From assembly GCA_017405805.1 (NCBI GenBank), contig JAFQZU010000024.1, forward strand, positions 1-41,200: a DNA stretch of 41,200 bases, written 5' to 3'. Positions 34,203 to 41,200 of this stretch are shown here, piece by piece. Made by a program: the position numbers and the translations under genes. The notes under the pieces were generated by a model that was given only the letters and a program-made list of their open reading frames with translations, did no database searches and had not been told where the DNA came from. The stretch is from Lachnospiraceae bacterium (GTDB lineage: Bacteria; Bacillota; Clostridia; Lachnospirales; Lachnospiraceae). Position 1 is the stretch's first letter. Each line of letters opens with the position of its first letter.

Positions 34203-34230
34203 TTGACAATCCCCCTATAAGGGCTATAAT
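34203..34230 (+). promoter_or_regulatory. Promoter of the NhaC-type antiporter gene
   Basis: TTGACA (34203-34208) and TATAAT (34225-34230) are both consensus, 16 bases apart. The spacer holds CCCTATAAGGG, a nearly symmetric element that could be an operator. Confidence 0.75.
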
Positions 34231-34270
34231 AAAAAGGTATCACCAAATGTTCCACCAAAGGAGGCACCAA

Positions 34271-35668
34271 ATGCCTGAAAACAATCCCAAAAAGCCAAAT
34301 CCTTTCGCTCTGCTCCCCATTCTTCTCTTCCTGATCCTCTATCTGGGAAACGGTATTTACTTCGAATATATCAACCCGACGGAAGGCCAGATGGGGTTCT
34401 ACGTCGTCTCGGTCGTCCTGGCCTTTTCCATCTCGCTAATCGCGGCTTTCTTCCAGAACACGAATATGTCTTTTGACGAAAAAATAAAGATCTGCGCCCA
34501 GGGTATCGGCGACGAGAACATCGTCATCATGCTCTTCATCTTCCTGATGGCCGGCGCCTTCTCCGGGATCGCGGGCGAGGCCGGCGGCGCTTCCAGCACA
34601 GCGAACCTGCTCCTGAACGTCATACCGGGCAAATTTGCCGTCCCCGGGCTCTTCCTCATCTCCTGCCTGATCTCCATGGCCATGGGCACCAGCGTCGGAA
34701 CCATTTCCGTCCTTACTCCCATCGCCTGCGCCGTATCGCAGAACGGCGGCCTGTCGCTTCCCTTCTGCGTGGGCATCGTCGTGGGCGGCGCCATGTTCGG
34801 CGACAACCTCTCCTTTATCTCCGACACGACCATCGCCGCGACCAAAACGCAGGGCGTCGAGATGAAGGACAAATTTTACACCAACATGAAGATTGCCTTA
34901 CCGGCTGCTGCGATCACACTTCTGATCACGGTCATCTACGCCATCTTCGGCCCCAGGGTTAATATCGGCACCTTCGAGTACAACCTCTGGCAGGCCATCC
35001 CTTACTTCATCGTGCTGGCGCTCTCCATCGCGGGCATCAACGTCTTCATCGTCCTGATGGCGGGCATCGTCCTCTTCGCGCTGGTCGGTATCTTCACCGG
35101 ATCCCTTACCTATGCGACTGCCCTGGCCTCCATGGGAAACGGCATCAGCGGCATGTTCGAGACCATGATCGTGACCATCCTTGTAGCATCCATTGCAGCA
35201 CTGATGAAGGAGAACGGCGGCTTTGAGGCCATCCTGGCCATGATCCGCTCCAGGGCGGACAGCAAAAAGGGCGGCATGTTCGGCATTGCCTTCCTCACCG
35301 CCTTCATGGATATCGCGACGGCCAACAACACAGTGGCCATCGTCATCGCTGCCCCCATCGCCCGCGACATCAGCCGCGAATACAACGTGGAGCCCCGCAA
35401 GACCGCTTCGCTTCTGGACACCTGCTCCTGCATCATGCAGGGCATCATCCCCTACGGCGCGCAGCTCCTCGTCGCGGCCAACATCGCGAAGATCACCAGC
35501 GTCTCCATGATCCCCTGCCTGATCTATCCCTTCGTGCTGGCAGTGTTCGTGGTGCTCTCCATCCTTAAGGAGACCGGCGGCGGTCCAGTGAAGCAGCCCG
35601 CCGCACCTGCCCAGCCCGCCGCACCTGCCCCGGCAGAGCCTGCGGAAGGTTCTGTCACGGAGGAATAA
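34271..35668 (+). CDS. NhaC-family Na+/H+ antiporter-like transporter
   Basis: This membrane protein of 465 residues has about 11-12 hydrophobic segments and NhaC-family segments such as GTSVGTISVLTPIA, GGAMFGDNLSFISDTTIAATKTQG and DTCSCIMQGIIPYGAQ. The family exchanges sodium, or sometimes malate/lactate with sodium-lactate or substrates, for protons. The ATG at 34271 has AAAGGAGG just upstream; a longer in-frame form from 34160 would include the promoter and is rejected. The C-terminal end is an Ala/Pro-rich tail. It is monocistronic. Confidence 0.88.
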   Translation: MPENNPKKPNPFALLPILLFLILYLGNGIYFEYINPTEGQMGFYVVSVVLAFSISLIAAFFQNTNMSFDEKIKICAQGIGDENIVIMLFIFLMAGAFSGIAGEAGGASSTANLLLNVIPGKFAVPGLFLISCLISMAMGTSVGTISVLTPIACAVSQNGGLSLPFCVGIVVGGAMFGDNLSFISDTTIAATKTQGVEMKDKFYTNMKIALPAAAITLLITVIYAIFGPRVNIGTFEYNLWQAIPYFIVLALSIAGINVFIVLMAGIVLFALVGIFTGSLTYATALASMGNGISGMFETMIVTILVASIAALMKENGGFEAILAMIRSRADSKKGGMFGIAFLTAFMDIATANNTVAIVIAAPIARDISREYNVEPRKTASLLDTCSCIMQGIIPYGAQLLVAANIAKITSVSMIPCLIYPFVLAVFVVLSILKETGGGPVKQPAAPAQPAAPAPAEPAEGSVTEE

Positions 35669-36018
35669 CGTCCTGTTTTTGAAGATGCTTAAAAGGGGGC
35701 GCCGCATTTGAGTGAGACATTCCCGACTGGGCGGCTGGATCCTGCATTTGAGTGGGACAGATTTCCTGCGGCAAGCTTGGATTTACCGACCACATGGGCA
35801 GATTTCCTATTTTGAGTGGTGTTTTTTTATAAGCTTTTCCAATCAAAATAGAAGGACAATTCGTTTGAGTGGTGAATTTAGCCTGAATGTCCCGACTGAA
35901 TTAAAGAATTTGAAATATGAGTGGTATGGATTTACAAAAAGTCCCGACCGGATCAAGAAATCTCATATTTGAGTGGAAAAAGCTCAGAAAGGCCCCGATC
36001 AAAACCCATACAATTCGT
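35669..36018. repeat. Degenerate ~52-bp repeats with TTTGAGTGG cores
   Basis: TTTGAGTG(G) or a close form occurs at 35707, 35747, 35811, 35864, 35916 and 35968, and TTTAGTGGG at 36020. The last five are 51-53 bases apart. Between them a second shared element, TCCCGAC(C/T)G or CCCCGATC, recurs. Copies have decayed too far for a CRISPR and no gene is apparent. Confidence 0.55.
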
Positions 36019-36120
36019 ATTTAGTGGGACCAAAAGTTTAGTGGGACCACGAGTTTATTGGAACCAAAAGTTTAGTGGGACCACGAGTTTATTGGGACTA
36101 AGAGTTTATTAGGACCAACA
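36019..36120. repeat. Six-copy tandem repeat of exactly 17 bp
   Basis: Units start at 36019, 36036, 36053, 36070, 36087 and 36104, each close to GTTTAGTGGGACCACGA, alternating with a GTTTATTGG form. The period is constant. It directly adjoins the terminator at 36125. Confidence 0.9.
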
Positions 36121-36124
36121 GCAA

Positions 36125-36153
36125 GGCTGCCGCATTTTTCAAATGCGGCAGCC
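36125..36153. terminator. Strong bidirectional terminator
   Basis: GGCTGCCGCATTT (36125-36137) pairs perfectly with AAATGCGGCAGCC (36141-36153) around a 3-base loop. A T-run follows on the plus strand. It closes the PfkB gene on the minus strand (stop at 36163) and the plus-strand region. Confidence 0.9.
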
Positions 36154-36162
36154 CCCTTTTTC

Positions 36163-37110
36163 TCAACCCAATCTCTCCATAACCTGCTCCACGCTCTTCA
36201 CGCCGTCCGTCGCCCCCACCGCTTCCACCGAGCAGGAAGCTGCCGCAGAGGCAAAAGCCGCGCAGCGTTCCGGAGGCCAGCCTTCGCTGAGACCATACAG
36301 AAAGCCGCCGGCAAAAGTATCCCCCGCCCCGGTGGTATCAACGCAGTGCACGCCCGCGACAGCGGGAAATTTCGTGACGGAAATCTCCCCGTCCTCCTTC
36401 CCGCGGACGGCCATGACCGCCCCGTCCCCGCCGCACTTTACGATCGAGATCCGGGCGCCCGCCTCTGCGAACATGCGCGCACTGACAGCCGGATCCTCCT
36501 GTCCCGTTAGCCGCGCGGCCTCCTCATCGTTGGGCGTGAACACATCCAGATACGGCATCAGGCACCGGATGTCCTCCAGTGTCTCCCCCTTCTTGGGATT
36601 GACCACATCCGCCGTCAGGATCCTTCCCGATTCTTTGATCTCCCGGAACAGGATCTCCATCCTTTCGATCGTAAGCGCCGTCGAGATAAAAATGCTGGCA
36701 AAGCTTACGATCGGCGCCGCTTTTTCCAGTTCCGGCCTGATATCGTCAAGGTCCAGCCGCCGCACACAGCTCCTCGGGCTGACTAGGATCTGTCTCTGCC
36801 CGTTCTCTTCCACAAAGATCAGATTGACGCCGGTCGGCACATCCTCCCGCACTGCGATACTGTCCACGGACACATGACTCTGCTCGAGATGGTGCAGGAT
36901 CATCCTGCCCGCATCGTCGTCCCCGAGGAGACTGATGAGCTGGACTTTTTTGCCGAGCTTAGCGAGTACACACGCTTCGTTGAGGGCGTCGCCCCCGTAG
37001 GAAAGCTTGATGCTCTCCGGTTTCTGCGTGGACGTATAGAAAACATGCTCGTCGACCGGCGAGGCAAGTACATCGATCAGCGCGGGGCCGATCACGGTTA
37101 CATCATACAT
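36163..37110 (-). CDS. PfkB-family carbohydrate kinase
   Basis: This 315-residue kinase has the two PfkB signatures: GGDALNEACVLAKLG in the first part and DTTGAGDTFAGGF near residue 255 with the catalytic Asp. The family phosphorylates sugars, nucleosides or related compounds. The substrate cannot be read; ribose, a nucleoside or a keto-sugar acid are open. It lies 15 bases after the MATE gene, on the same strand, so they may be co-transcribed. Confidence 0.9.
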   Translation of the reverse strand: MYDVTVIGPALIDVLASPVDEHVFYTSTQKPESIKLSYGGDALNEACVLAKLGKKVQLISLLGDDDAGRMILHHLEQSHVSVDSIAVREDVPTGVNLIFVEENGQRQILVSPRSCVRRLDLDDIRPELEKAAPIVSFASIFISTALTIERMEILFREIKESGRILTADVVNPKKGETLEDIRCLMPYLDVFTPNDEEAARLTGQEDPAVSARMFAEAGARISIVKCGGDGAVMAVRGKEDGEISVTKFPAVAGVHCVDTTGAGDTFAGGFLYGLSEGWPPERCAAFASAAASCSVEAVGATDGVKSVEQVMERLG

Positions 37111-37125
37111 AATTGGTACATCTCC

Positions 37126-38517
37126 CTATCTCGTGAGCTTTCGGATCCACTTGTAACTGCGGACGCGCAAAAATACCGGAAGCCCCTTAAAAATCTGATC
37201 CGACTGGATGGCCAGCACCACGAGCGGCACCGGCAGCTGCCAGACGAAGGCACTCATAAAGGAAAGCGGCATCACGATCCCCCACACGCTGATCGTGTTG
37301 AGGAGCAGGGTAAAGCGTGTATCGCCGCTCCCGCGCAGGATCCCGTTGCAGACGGGCATCTGATAGGACATGCCCACCATGACGAAGCACAGGACCAGGA
37401 TGATCTGGTTTGCCAGAAACAGCGCGTTGTCGCTGAGATTGTACAGACTCAGCAGAGGGCCTCTGAGCAGAAAGAGCAGGAAGGCCAGCACGATGCCGAT
37501 ACACAGATCGATCACTTCCAGCGTGCGGGCATCCGAGCGGATCCGCTTCATGTCGCCTCTGCCCACCGTCTGGCCCATCATGACGCCGGAGGCCGAGGAC
37601 ATGGCACTCACGATCACTTTCAGATACTGGTAAAAGGTCATGGCCACAGAGTTGGCCGCGATGGCGTCGGGGGCGTCTTTTCCGGGTAAGTGCCCCAGAA
37701 TGGCCGTCTGCAGCGGCACGGAGACCGCCCAGATCATCCCCATGAGCAGGACCGGTATGGCCACCCTGATAAAGTCTCCGCCCAGCTCTCTGTCCGACGC
37801 AAGAATGTTCTCCGAGAACAGCTCCAGCCGCTTCTCCTTCCGCTTCGCATACGTGAAAATGATCGCCAGCTCCAGGAGCCTTGCGACCAGCGTGCCGATG
37901 GCCGCGCCACGGATCCCCATCTCCGGAAAGCCGAACTTACCGAAGATCAGCACATAGTTGATGCCCATATTTACGACCAGGGACACCACGGAAATATAAA
38001 AGGAAATATTGACCGTTCCCACACACCGCAGCGCCGCCATGAAGACGTTGGTCGCAATGAAGGGAATAAAGGTATACTTGAGGATCCGCAGATAGGCTAC
38101 GCCTTCCGCGACGATCGCCGCGTCCTCCGTAAACAAACCCAGAATCCCGGCGGGTGCGATGAAGCAGGCAGCGAGAAAGAGGGCACCCGCGATACACCCG
38201 AACTTCAGGGCGTGGCCGGTGATCCTCCTCACGGGGGACTTCCTGCCCTGCCCCCAGTACTGGGAAGAAAGAATGATCTGGGCGTCACACAGCGCGATCG
38301 TCATCTGCTGCACCAGAAAGAAGATCTGGTTGACGATCGCGGCGCCCGAGAGCGCCGTCTGGGAGTACATGCCCATCATGATGTTGTCTGCCATGTTGAC
38401 GCTGTAAGCGACAAGGTTCTGCAGCCCTACCATAATAAATATGGAAAACAGGTTTCTATACCACCCGCGCTCTTTCGTAAAAAAAGGTTCTTTGGCGTTA
38501 CGCACAGATTTTCCCAT
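37126..38517 (-). CDS. MATE-family efflux transporter
   Basis: This 463-residue protein has 12 hydrophobic segments in two similar halves, typical of MATE multidrug and metabolite exporters driven by sodium or protons. Family-typical segments are VNMADNIMMGMYSQTALSGA near the start and SVAMTFYQYLKVIVSAMSSASGVMMGQTVG in the second half (quoted in part). The ribosome site is weak. Co-transcription with the PfkB gene is possible; export of a related sugar or nucleoside is only a guess. Confidence 0.9.
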   Translation of the reverse strand: MGKSVRNAKEPFFTKERGWYRNLFSIFIMVGLQNLVAYSVNMADNIMMGMYSQTALSGAAIVNQIFFLVQQMTIALCDAQIILSSQYWGQGRKSPVRRITGHALKFGCIAGALFLAACFIAPAGILGLFTEDAAIVAEGVAYLRILKYTFIPFIATNVFMAALRCVGTVNISFYISVVSLVVNMGINYVLIFGKFGFPEMGIRGAAIGTLVARLLELAIIFTYAKRKEKRLELFSENILASDRELGGDFIRVAIPVLLMGMIWAVSVPLQTAILGHLPGKDAPDAIAANSVAMTFYQYLKVIVSAMSSASGVMMGQTVGRGDMKRIRSDARTLEVIDLCIGIVLAFLLFLLRGPLLSLYNLSDNALFLANQIILVLCFVMVGMSYQMPVCNGILRGSGDTRFTLLLNTISVWGIVMPLSFMSAFVWQLPVPLVVLAIQSDQIFKGLPVFLRVRSYKWIRKLTR

Positions 38518-38561
38518 TTTTATGAAACCACTCTTTCCCCGGATAAATGATCTGCCAAAAC

Positions 38562-38597
38562 AAGTCCCGCCGTCACGTCGTTGTGACAGCGGGACTT
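38562..38597 (-). terminator. Terminator of the inositol gene cluster
   Basis: AAGTCCCGC pairs with GCGGGACTT, with an inner GTCAC/GTGAC stem. It lies 34 bases past the iolG-like stop. Confidence 0.85.
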
Positions 38598-38630
38598 AGC
38601 GCATTACTGACTATTCAGATATTGCAGTGA

Positions 38631-39653
38631 TCATGCCTCGATCTCGGAAAGCTTAACAGGTCTGCCTTCCTTCAGGGAGATCTTTGCAGCCTTCGCGATG
38701 CGAACGGGCTCCAGACCATCCTTGCCGCCTACGGGGATCTCAGCGCCGTTCAGGCAGCTGTCCACGAACGCCTTGGTCTCAGCGACGAATGCGTCGTTGT
38801 AGCGCTCCAGGAAGAAGTAGGTGGGCTTTGCGGAGCAGACAGTCTCAGCAGTGCTGATATAAGCCTCGTTCTCGAGGTGGTTGTTGTCCTGCACAGCGCC
38901 CTTCTCGCAGAGCACTTCGACTCTCTGGTCATAGCCGTAAGGGGCCTGACGGCAGTTGTCGATCACGCCGATGGCGCCGTTCTCGAACTTAAGGGTAACG
39001 ATCGCGGTGTCGACGTCGTCATACTCAGCGTAGCCGGGATCCGTGAGGACTGTGCCGGTCGCGGAAACTTCCGTAACATCGCTGCCTGCGAGGTAGCGGA
39101 CCATATCGAAGTCATGGATCATCATATCCATGAAGATACCGCCGGAAACCTTGACATAGGACATAGGCGGGCCTGCGGGATCGCGGGAGCAGACTTTGAC
39201 GACATAGGGCTTGCCGAGCTTGCCGGAAGCGACTACGTCACGGACTGCCTTGTGGCTTCTGTCAAAACGGCGGACGAAACCGACCTGCAGCTTCACACCT
39301 GCCTTCTCAACTGCTGCCAGCGCCTCTTTGATCTTTGCGATATCCGTTGCGATGGGCTTCTCGCAGAAGATGTGCTTGCCGGCTGCTGCAGCCTGCATCA
39401 TGAAATCAGCGTGAGTGTCGGTGGAGGAGCAGATGAACACTGCGTCCACGTCAGCTGCTGCGAAAACGTCAGCGGGATCCTTTGTGCAGCGCTCGATGCC
39501 GATGCTCTTTGCCCACTCTTCCATCTCCTCATTGAGGAAAGGATCCGCGAGGATAACTACCTCTGCGTCCGGAATGAAATTCTGAACGTTCGTGCCGTGA
39601 AGCTTACCGATACGTCCGCCGCCAAGAAGGCCGATTCTAAGCTTTTTTGCCAT
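38631..39653 (-). CDS. iolG: Inositol 2-dehydrogenase (Gfo/Idh/MocA family, IolG type)
   Basis: This 340-residue NAD-dependent dehydrogenase has GLLGGGRIGKLHG at the start, the catalytic motif CEKPIA near residue 94 and the IolG-typical GFVRRFDRSHK, SRDPAGPP and SGGIFMDMMIHDFDM. It would oxidise myo-inositol (or scyllo/chiro-inositol) to the inosose. I chose ATG 39653 with an AAGGAG site. It is at the 3' end of a run with an iron alcohol dehydrogenase and iolE, which supports inositol breakdown. Confidence 0.88.
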   Translation of the reverse strand: MAKKLRIGLLGGGRIGKLHGTNVQNFIPDAEVVILADPFLNEEMEEWAKSIGIERCTKDPADVFAAADVDAVFICSSTDTHADFMMQAAAAGKHIFCEKPIATDIAKIKEALAAVEKAGVKLQVGFVRRFDRSHKAVRDVVASGKLGKPYVVKVCSRDPAGPPMSYVKVSGGIFMDMMIHDFDMVRYLAGSDVTEVSATGTVLTDPGYAEYDDVDTAIVTLKFENGAIGVIDNCRQAPYGYDQRVEVLCEKGAVQDNNHLENEAYISTAETVCSAKPTYFFLERYNDAFVAETKAFVDSCLNGAEIPVGGKDGLEPVRIAKAAKISLKEGRPVKLSEIEA

Positions 39654-39689
39654 GATGTTACTCCTTTTTGATATATTGATGAACTGCAA

Positions 39690-40844
39690 TTAATCCCAAA
39701 GCGCTTTGTACATCGCGACGATCTCTTCCTTGGTAGCGATGCGCTGCGTGGTCTGCGGGCTGCCGCTGGCGAGCGCGTCGTCTGCCATCTTGTCGATCGC
39801 TGCGAAGAATTTCTCTCTGTCGACGCCGAACTTCTCGAGCGTAGGGATCTCCATCTCGTCGACGAGGGAGATGACCTTCTCCTGGAACTTCAGAGCTGCC
39901 GTCTTGTCATCGTCATCCGCCGTAGCAACGCCGATGGTCCTGCCGAGGGTTCCGAAACGCTCATATGTGCCGGGCACCATGAAGGGCAGGCAGACCTTGA
40001 TCAGCATAGAGTTCGCGGTGCCGTGCGGCACGTGGAACAGAGCGCCGATCGGGCGGCTCATGCCGTGGATCAGAGTCGTGGAGGAGTTCGTGAAGCAGAT
40101 GCCTGCCTCGAGGGCTGCGATGGACATCTGGACTCTTGCAGCCATATCCTTGCCGTCGTGATAGCAGGTAGGAAGGTTGTCAACGATGCGCTTGACAGCG
40201 GAAAGGCCGAAGGTATCGGACAGAGGCTGCGCCTTGCGGGAGGTGTAGCCCTCCATGCAGTGGCAAAGAGCATCCAGACCGGTATTGGCAGTGACGAACT
40301 TGGGCGCGGTCATGGTGAACTGGGGATCGATGACTGCGAGCACCGGAACGATGCTCTTGCCGATCAGGTTCATCTTGACCTGCTTCTCGGTATCCGCAAT
40401 GATCGTGGTCTGCGTCGCCTCAGAGCCGGTGCCTGCGGTCGTGGGGATCGCGCACATGGGAGCGACGTCGACATCGAGCGGTCTGCCCATGTAGTCAGCG
40501 ATCTTGCCGCCGCCTGCCGCGACAACAGCGATGGCCTTCATGGTATCGATGCAGCTGCCGCCGCCAAGCGCTACCATGTAGTCACAGCCTTCCTCTTTGA
40601 AGACCTTGAGACCGGCCTCTACCATAACATCAGTGGGCTCGCCGGTGATATCCGAGAAAACAGCGTACGCTGCGTTCTGGCTCTTGAACATATCCTCGAC
40701 CTTGCCGGCGTTGCCGAGCTGGATCATCATGGGATCTGTTACGAGCAGTGCCTTTTTGCCAAGGCCGCAGATCGCTGCCGCAGCTTCCGTAAGAGAATTC
40801 TCACCAGTAAAAATCTGTCCGGGAATTACAAAATTTCTTGCCAT
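39690..40844 (-). CDS. Iron-containing alcohol dehydrogenase
   Basis: This 384-residue protein matches the group III iron-dependent alcohol dehydrogenases, with GGGSCIDTMKAIAV in the nucleotide-binding part, TTAGTGSEAT, and the metal-binding HCMEGY and HGMSRPIGALFHVPHG. Members reduce aldehydes with NAD(P)H. Between iolE and iolG-like genes it may reduce an aldehyde from inositol breakdown such as malonic semialdehyde (inference). AAAGGA precedes the ATG at 40844. Confidence 0.92.
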   Translation of the reverse strand: MARNFVIPGQIFTGENSLTEAAAAICGLGKKALLVTDPMMIQLGNAGKVEDMFKSQNAAYAVFSDITGEPTDVMVEAGLKVFKEEGCDYMVALGGGSCIDTMKAIAVVAAGGGKIADYMGRPLDVDVAPMCAIPTTAGTGSEATQTTIIADTEKQVKMNLIGKSIVPVLAVIDPQFTMTAPKFVTANTGLDALCHCMEGYTSRKAQPLSDTFGLSAVKRIVDNLPTCYHDGKDMAARVQMSIAALEAGICFTNSSTTLIHGMSRPIGALFHVPHGTANSMLIKVCLPFMVPGTYERFGTLGRTIGVATADDDDKTAALKFQEKVISLVDEMEIPTLEKFGVDREKFFAAIDKMADDALASGSPQTTQRIATKEEIVAMYKALWD

Positions 40845-40862
40845 GTCGATTTTTTCCTTTCT

Positions 40863-40894
40863 GAGAGGGAGGGCGCCGCGCGCCGCTGCCTCTC
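40863..40894. other. GC-rich intercistronic hairpin
   Basis: GAGAGG (40863-40868) pairs with CCTCTC (40889-40894), with an inner GGCGC/GCGCC stem. No T-run follows, so it is more likely an mRNA-processing or stability element between iolE and the alcohol dehydrogenase gene. Confidence 0.5.
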
Positions 40895-40917
40895 ATCTGA
40901 TCGTTTTTAACGGAGAA

Positions 40918-41200
40918 TTAAAGTCCAGTGTGCTCCGCGATGTACTTTCTTGCCTTCAGAGCGTACTCAAAAGGATTTGCAAGCGCGGGATCCTGCTCGG
41001 CCTCAACAACGACCCAGCCTTCATAACCTGCGTTCTGGATGATCTGGAAGATCGGCTCGAAGTCGACGTCGCCGTCGCCGGGAACCGTGAACGTGCCCTT
41101 GCGGACGCCTTCAAGGAAGCTCCACTTGTTGGCGCGTGCCTCAGCTACGACGCTGCGGCGAAGGTCCTTGAGGTGGATGTGGCGTGTACGGCCGATATAT
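40918..41200 (-). CDS. iolE: Inosose dehydratase (IolE type), C-terminal part, cut by the window edge
   Basis: The last 93 residues and the TAA stop (40918-40920) of a gene whose 5' part lies past the window end. Visible are RHIHLKDLR with a metal ligand His, [21 protein letters not shown] and [10 protein letters not shown], all typical of the IolE family, which dehydrates scyllo-inosose in the xylose-isomerase-like TIM-barrel fold. Placement next to the iolG-like gene agrees. Confidence 0.88.
   Translation of the reverse strand, partial: YIGRTRHIHLKDLRRSVVAEARANKWSFLEGVRKGTFTVPGDGDVDFEPIFQIIQNAGYEGWVVVEAEQDPALANPFEYALKARKYIAEHTGL

Noticed and set aside
35700-36120. CRISPR array
   Set aside because: Spacing is irregular, repeat cores are only about nine bases and degenerate, and the 17-bp part has no spacers; no cas genes are present.

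Overview
The window looks like chromosomal DNA of a Gram-positive anaerobe of the class Clostridia, probably Lachnospiraceae. The grounds are strong AGGAGG-type ribosome sites, lipoprotein and Gram-positive surface-protein signals, GC-rich coding sequence with AT-rich promoters, and family content (NhaC-type antiporter, VanX-like dipeptidase, an RTM-style 35-residue micro-protein of a type I associate with Lachnospiraceae). This placement is inference. I saw no rRNA, tRNA, CRISPR array, prophage or intact insertion sequence.

Layout. (1) 0.1-1.1 kb: a D-2-hydroxyacid dehydrogenase. (2) 1.2-10.1 kb, minus strand: an ApbE flavin transferase lipoprotein, a 1205-residue secreted repeat protein, a five-domain FMN-binding protein, a one-domain FMN-binding protein and a NapH/NosR-like membrane Fe-S protein. 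The last three genes overlap. Six canonical S/T-G-A-T flavinylation motifs are encoded next to the enzyme that would modify them, and the apbE and surface-protein promoters share a TTAG-N6-CTAA operator-like element. (3) 10.2-12.1 kb: a second D-2-hydroxyacid dehydrogenase (plus strand) and a PD-(D/E)XK-like protein. (4) 12.7-21.8 kb, minus strand: an eight-gene lactate/menaquinone operon, in transcription order lutC, a lutB-lutA fusion, menA-like, menG-like, fixC, fixX, lactate permease and polyprenyl diphosphate synthase. (5) 22-25.2 kb: two ArsA-type ATPases with C-terminal Hsp20-like domains behind a VanX-like dipeptidase. (6) 25.3-27.6 kb: an S41-like lipoprotein. (7) 27.7-31.7 kb: a radical SAM/SPASM enzyme translationally coupled to a membrane protein with a Cys-Ala-Ser-Ser repeat tail, plus a 78-residue protein, a nitroreductase and a 35-residue protein. 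(8) 31.9-38.5 kb: a WYL regulator, a lipoprotein, an NhaC antiporter, a repeat-filled intergenic region, a PfkB kinase and a MATE transporter. (9) 38.6 kb to the end: the edge of an inositol catabolism cluster (iolG, iron alcohol dehydrogenase, iolE).

How the parts may work together (inference). The lactate operon carries permease, NAD-independent lactate oxidation proteins, a quinone-reducing FixCX pair and the lipid half of menaquinone synthesis. The flavin cluster carries a membrane Fe-S protein of a family that takes electrons from quinols and a chain of extracytosolic flavin carriers. Together they suggest a route from lactate to menaquinone to surface flavins and an outside acceptor. 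This resembles in logic the Listeria extracellular electron transfer locus, but with different input and membrane modules. The second system worth attention is the radical SAM/Cys-repeat pair, which looks like peptide-type thioether modification applied to the tail of a full-size membrane protein.
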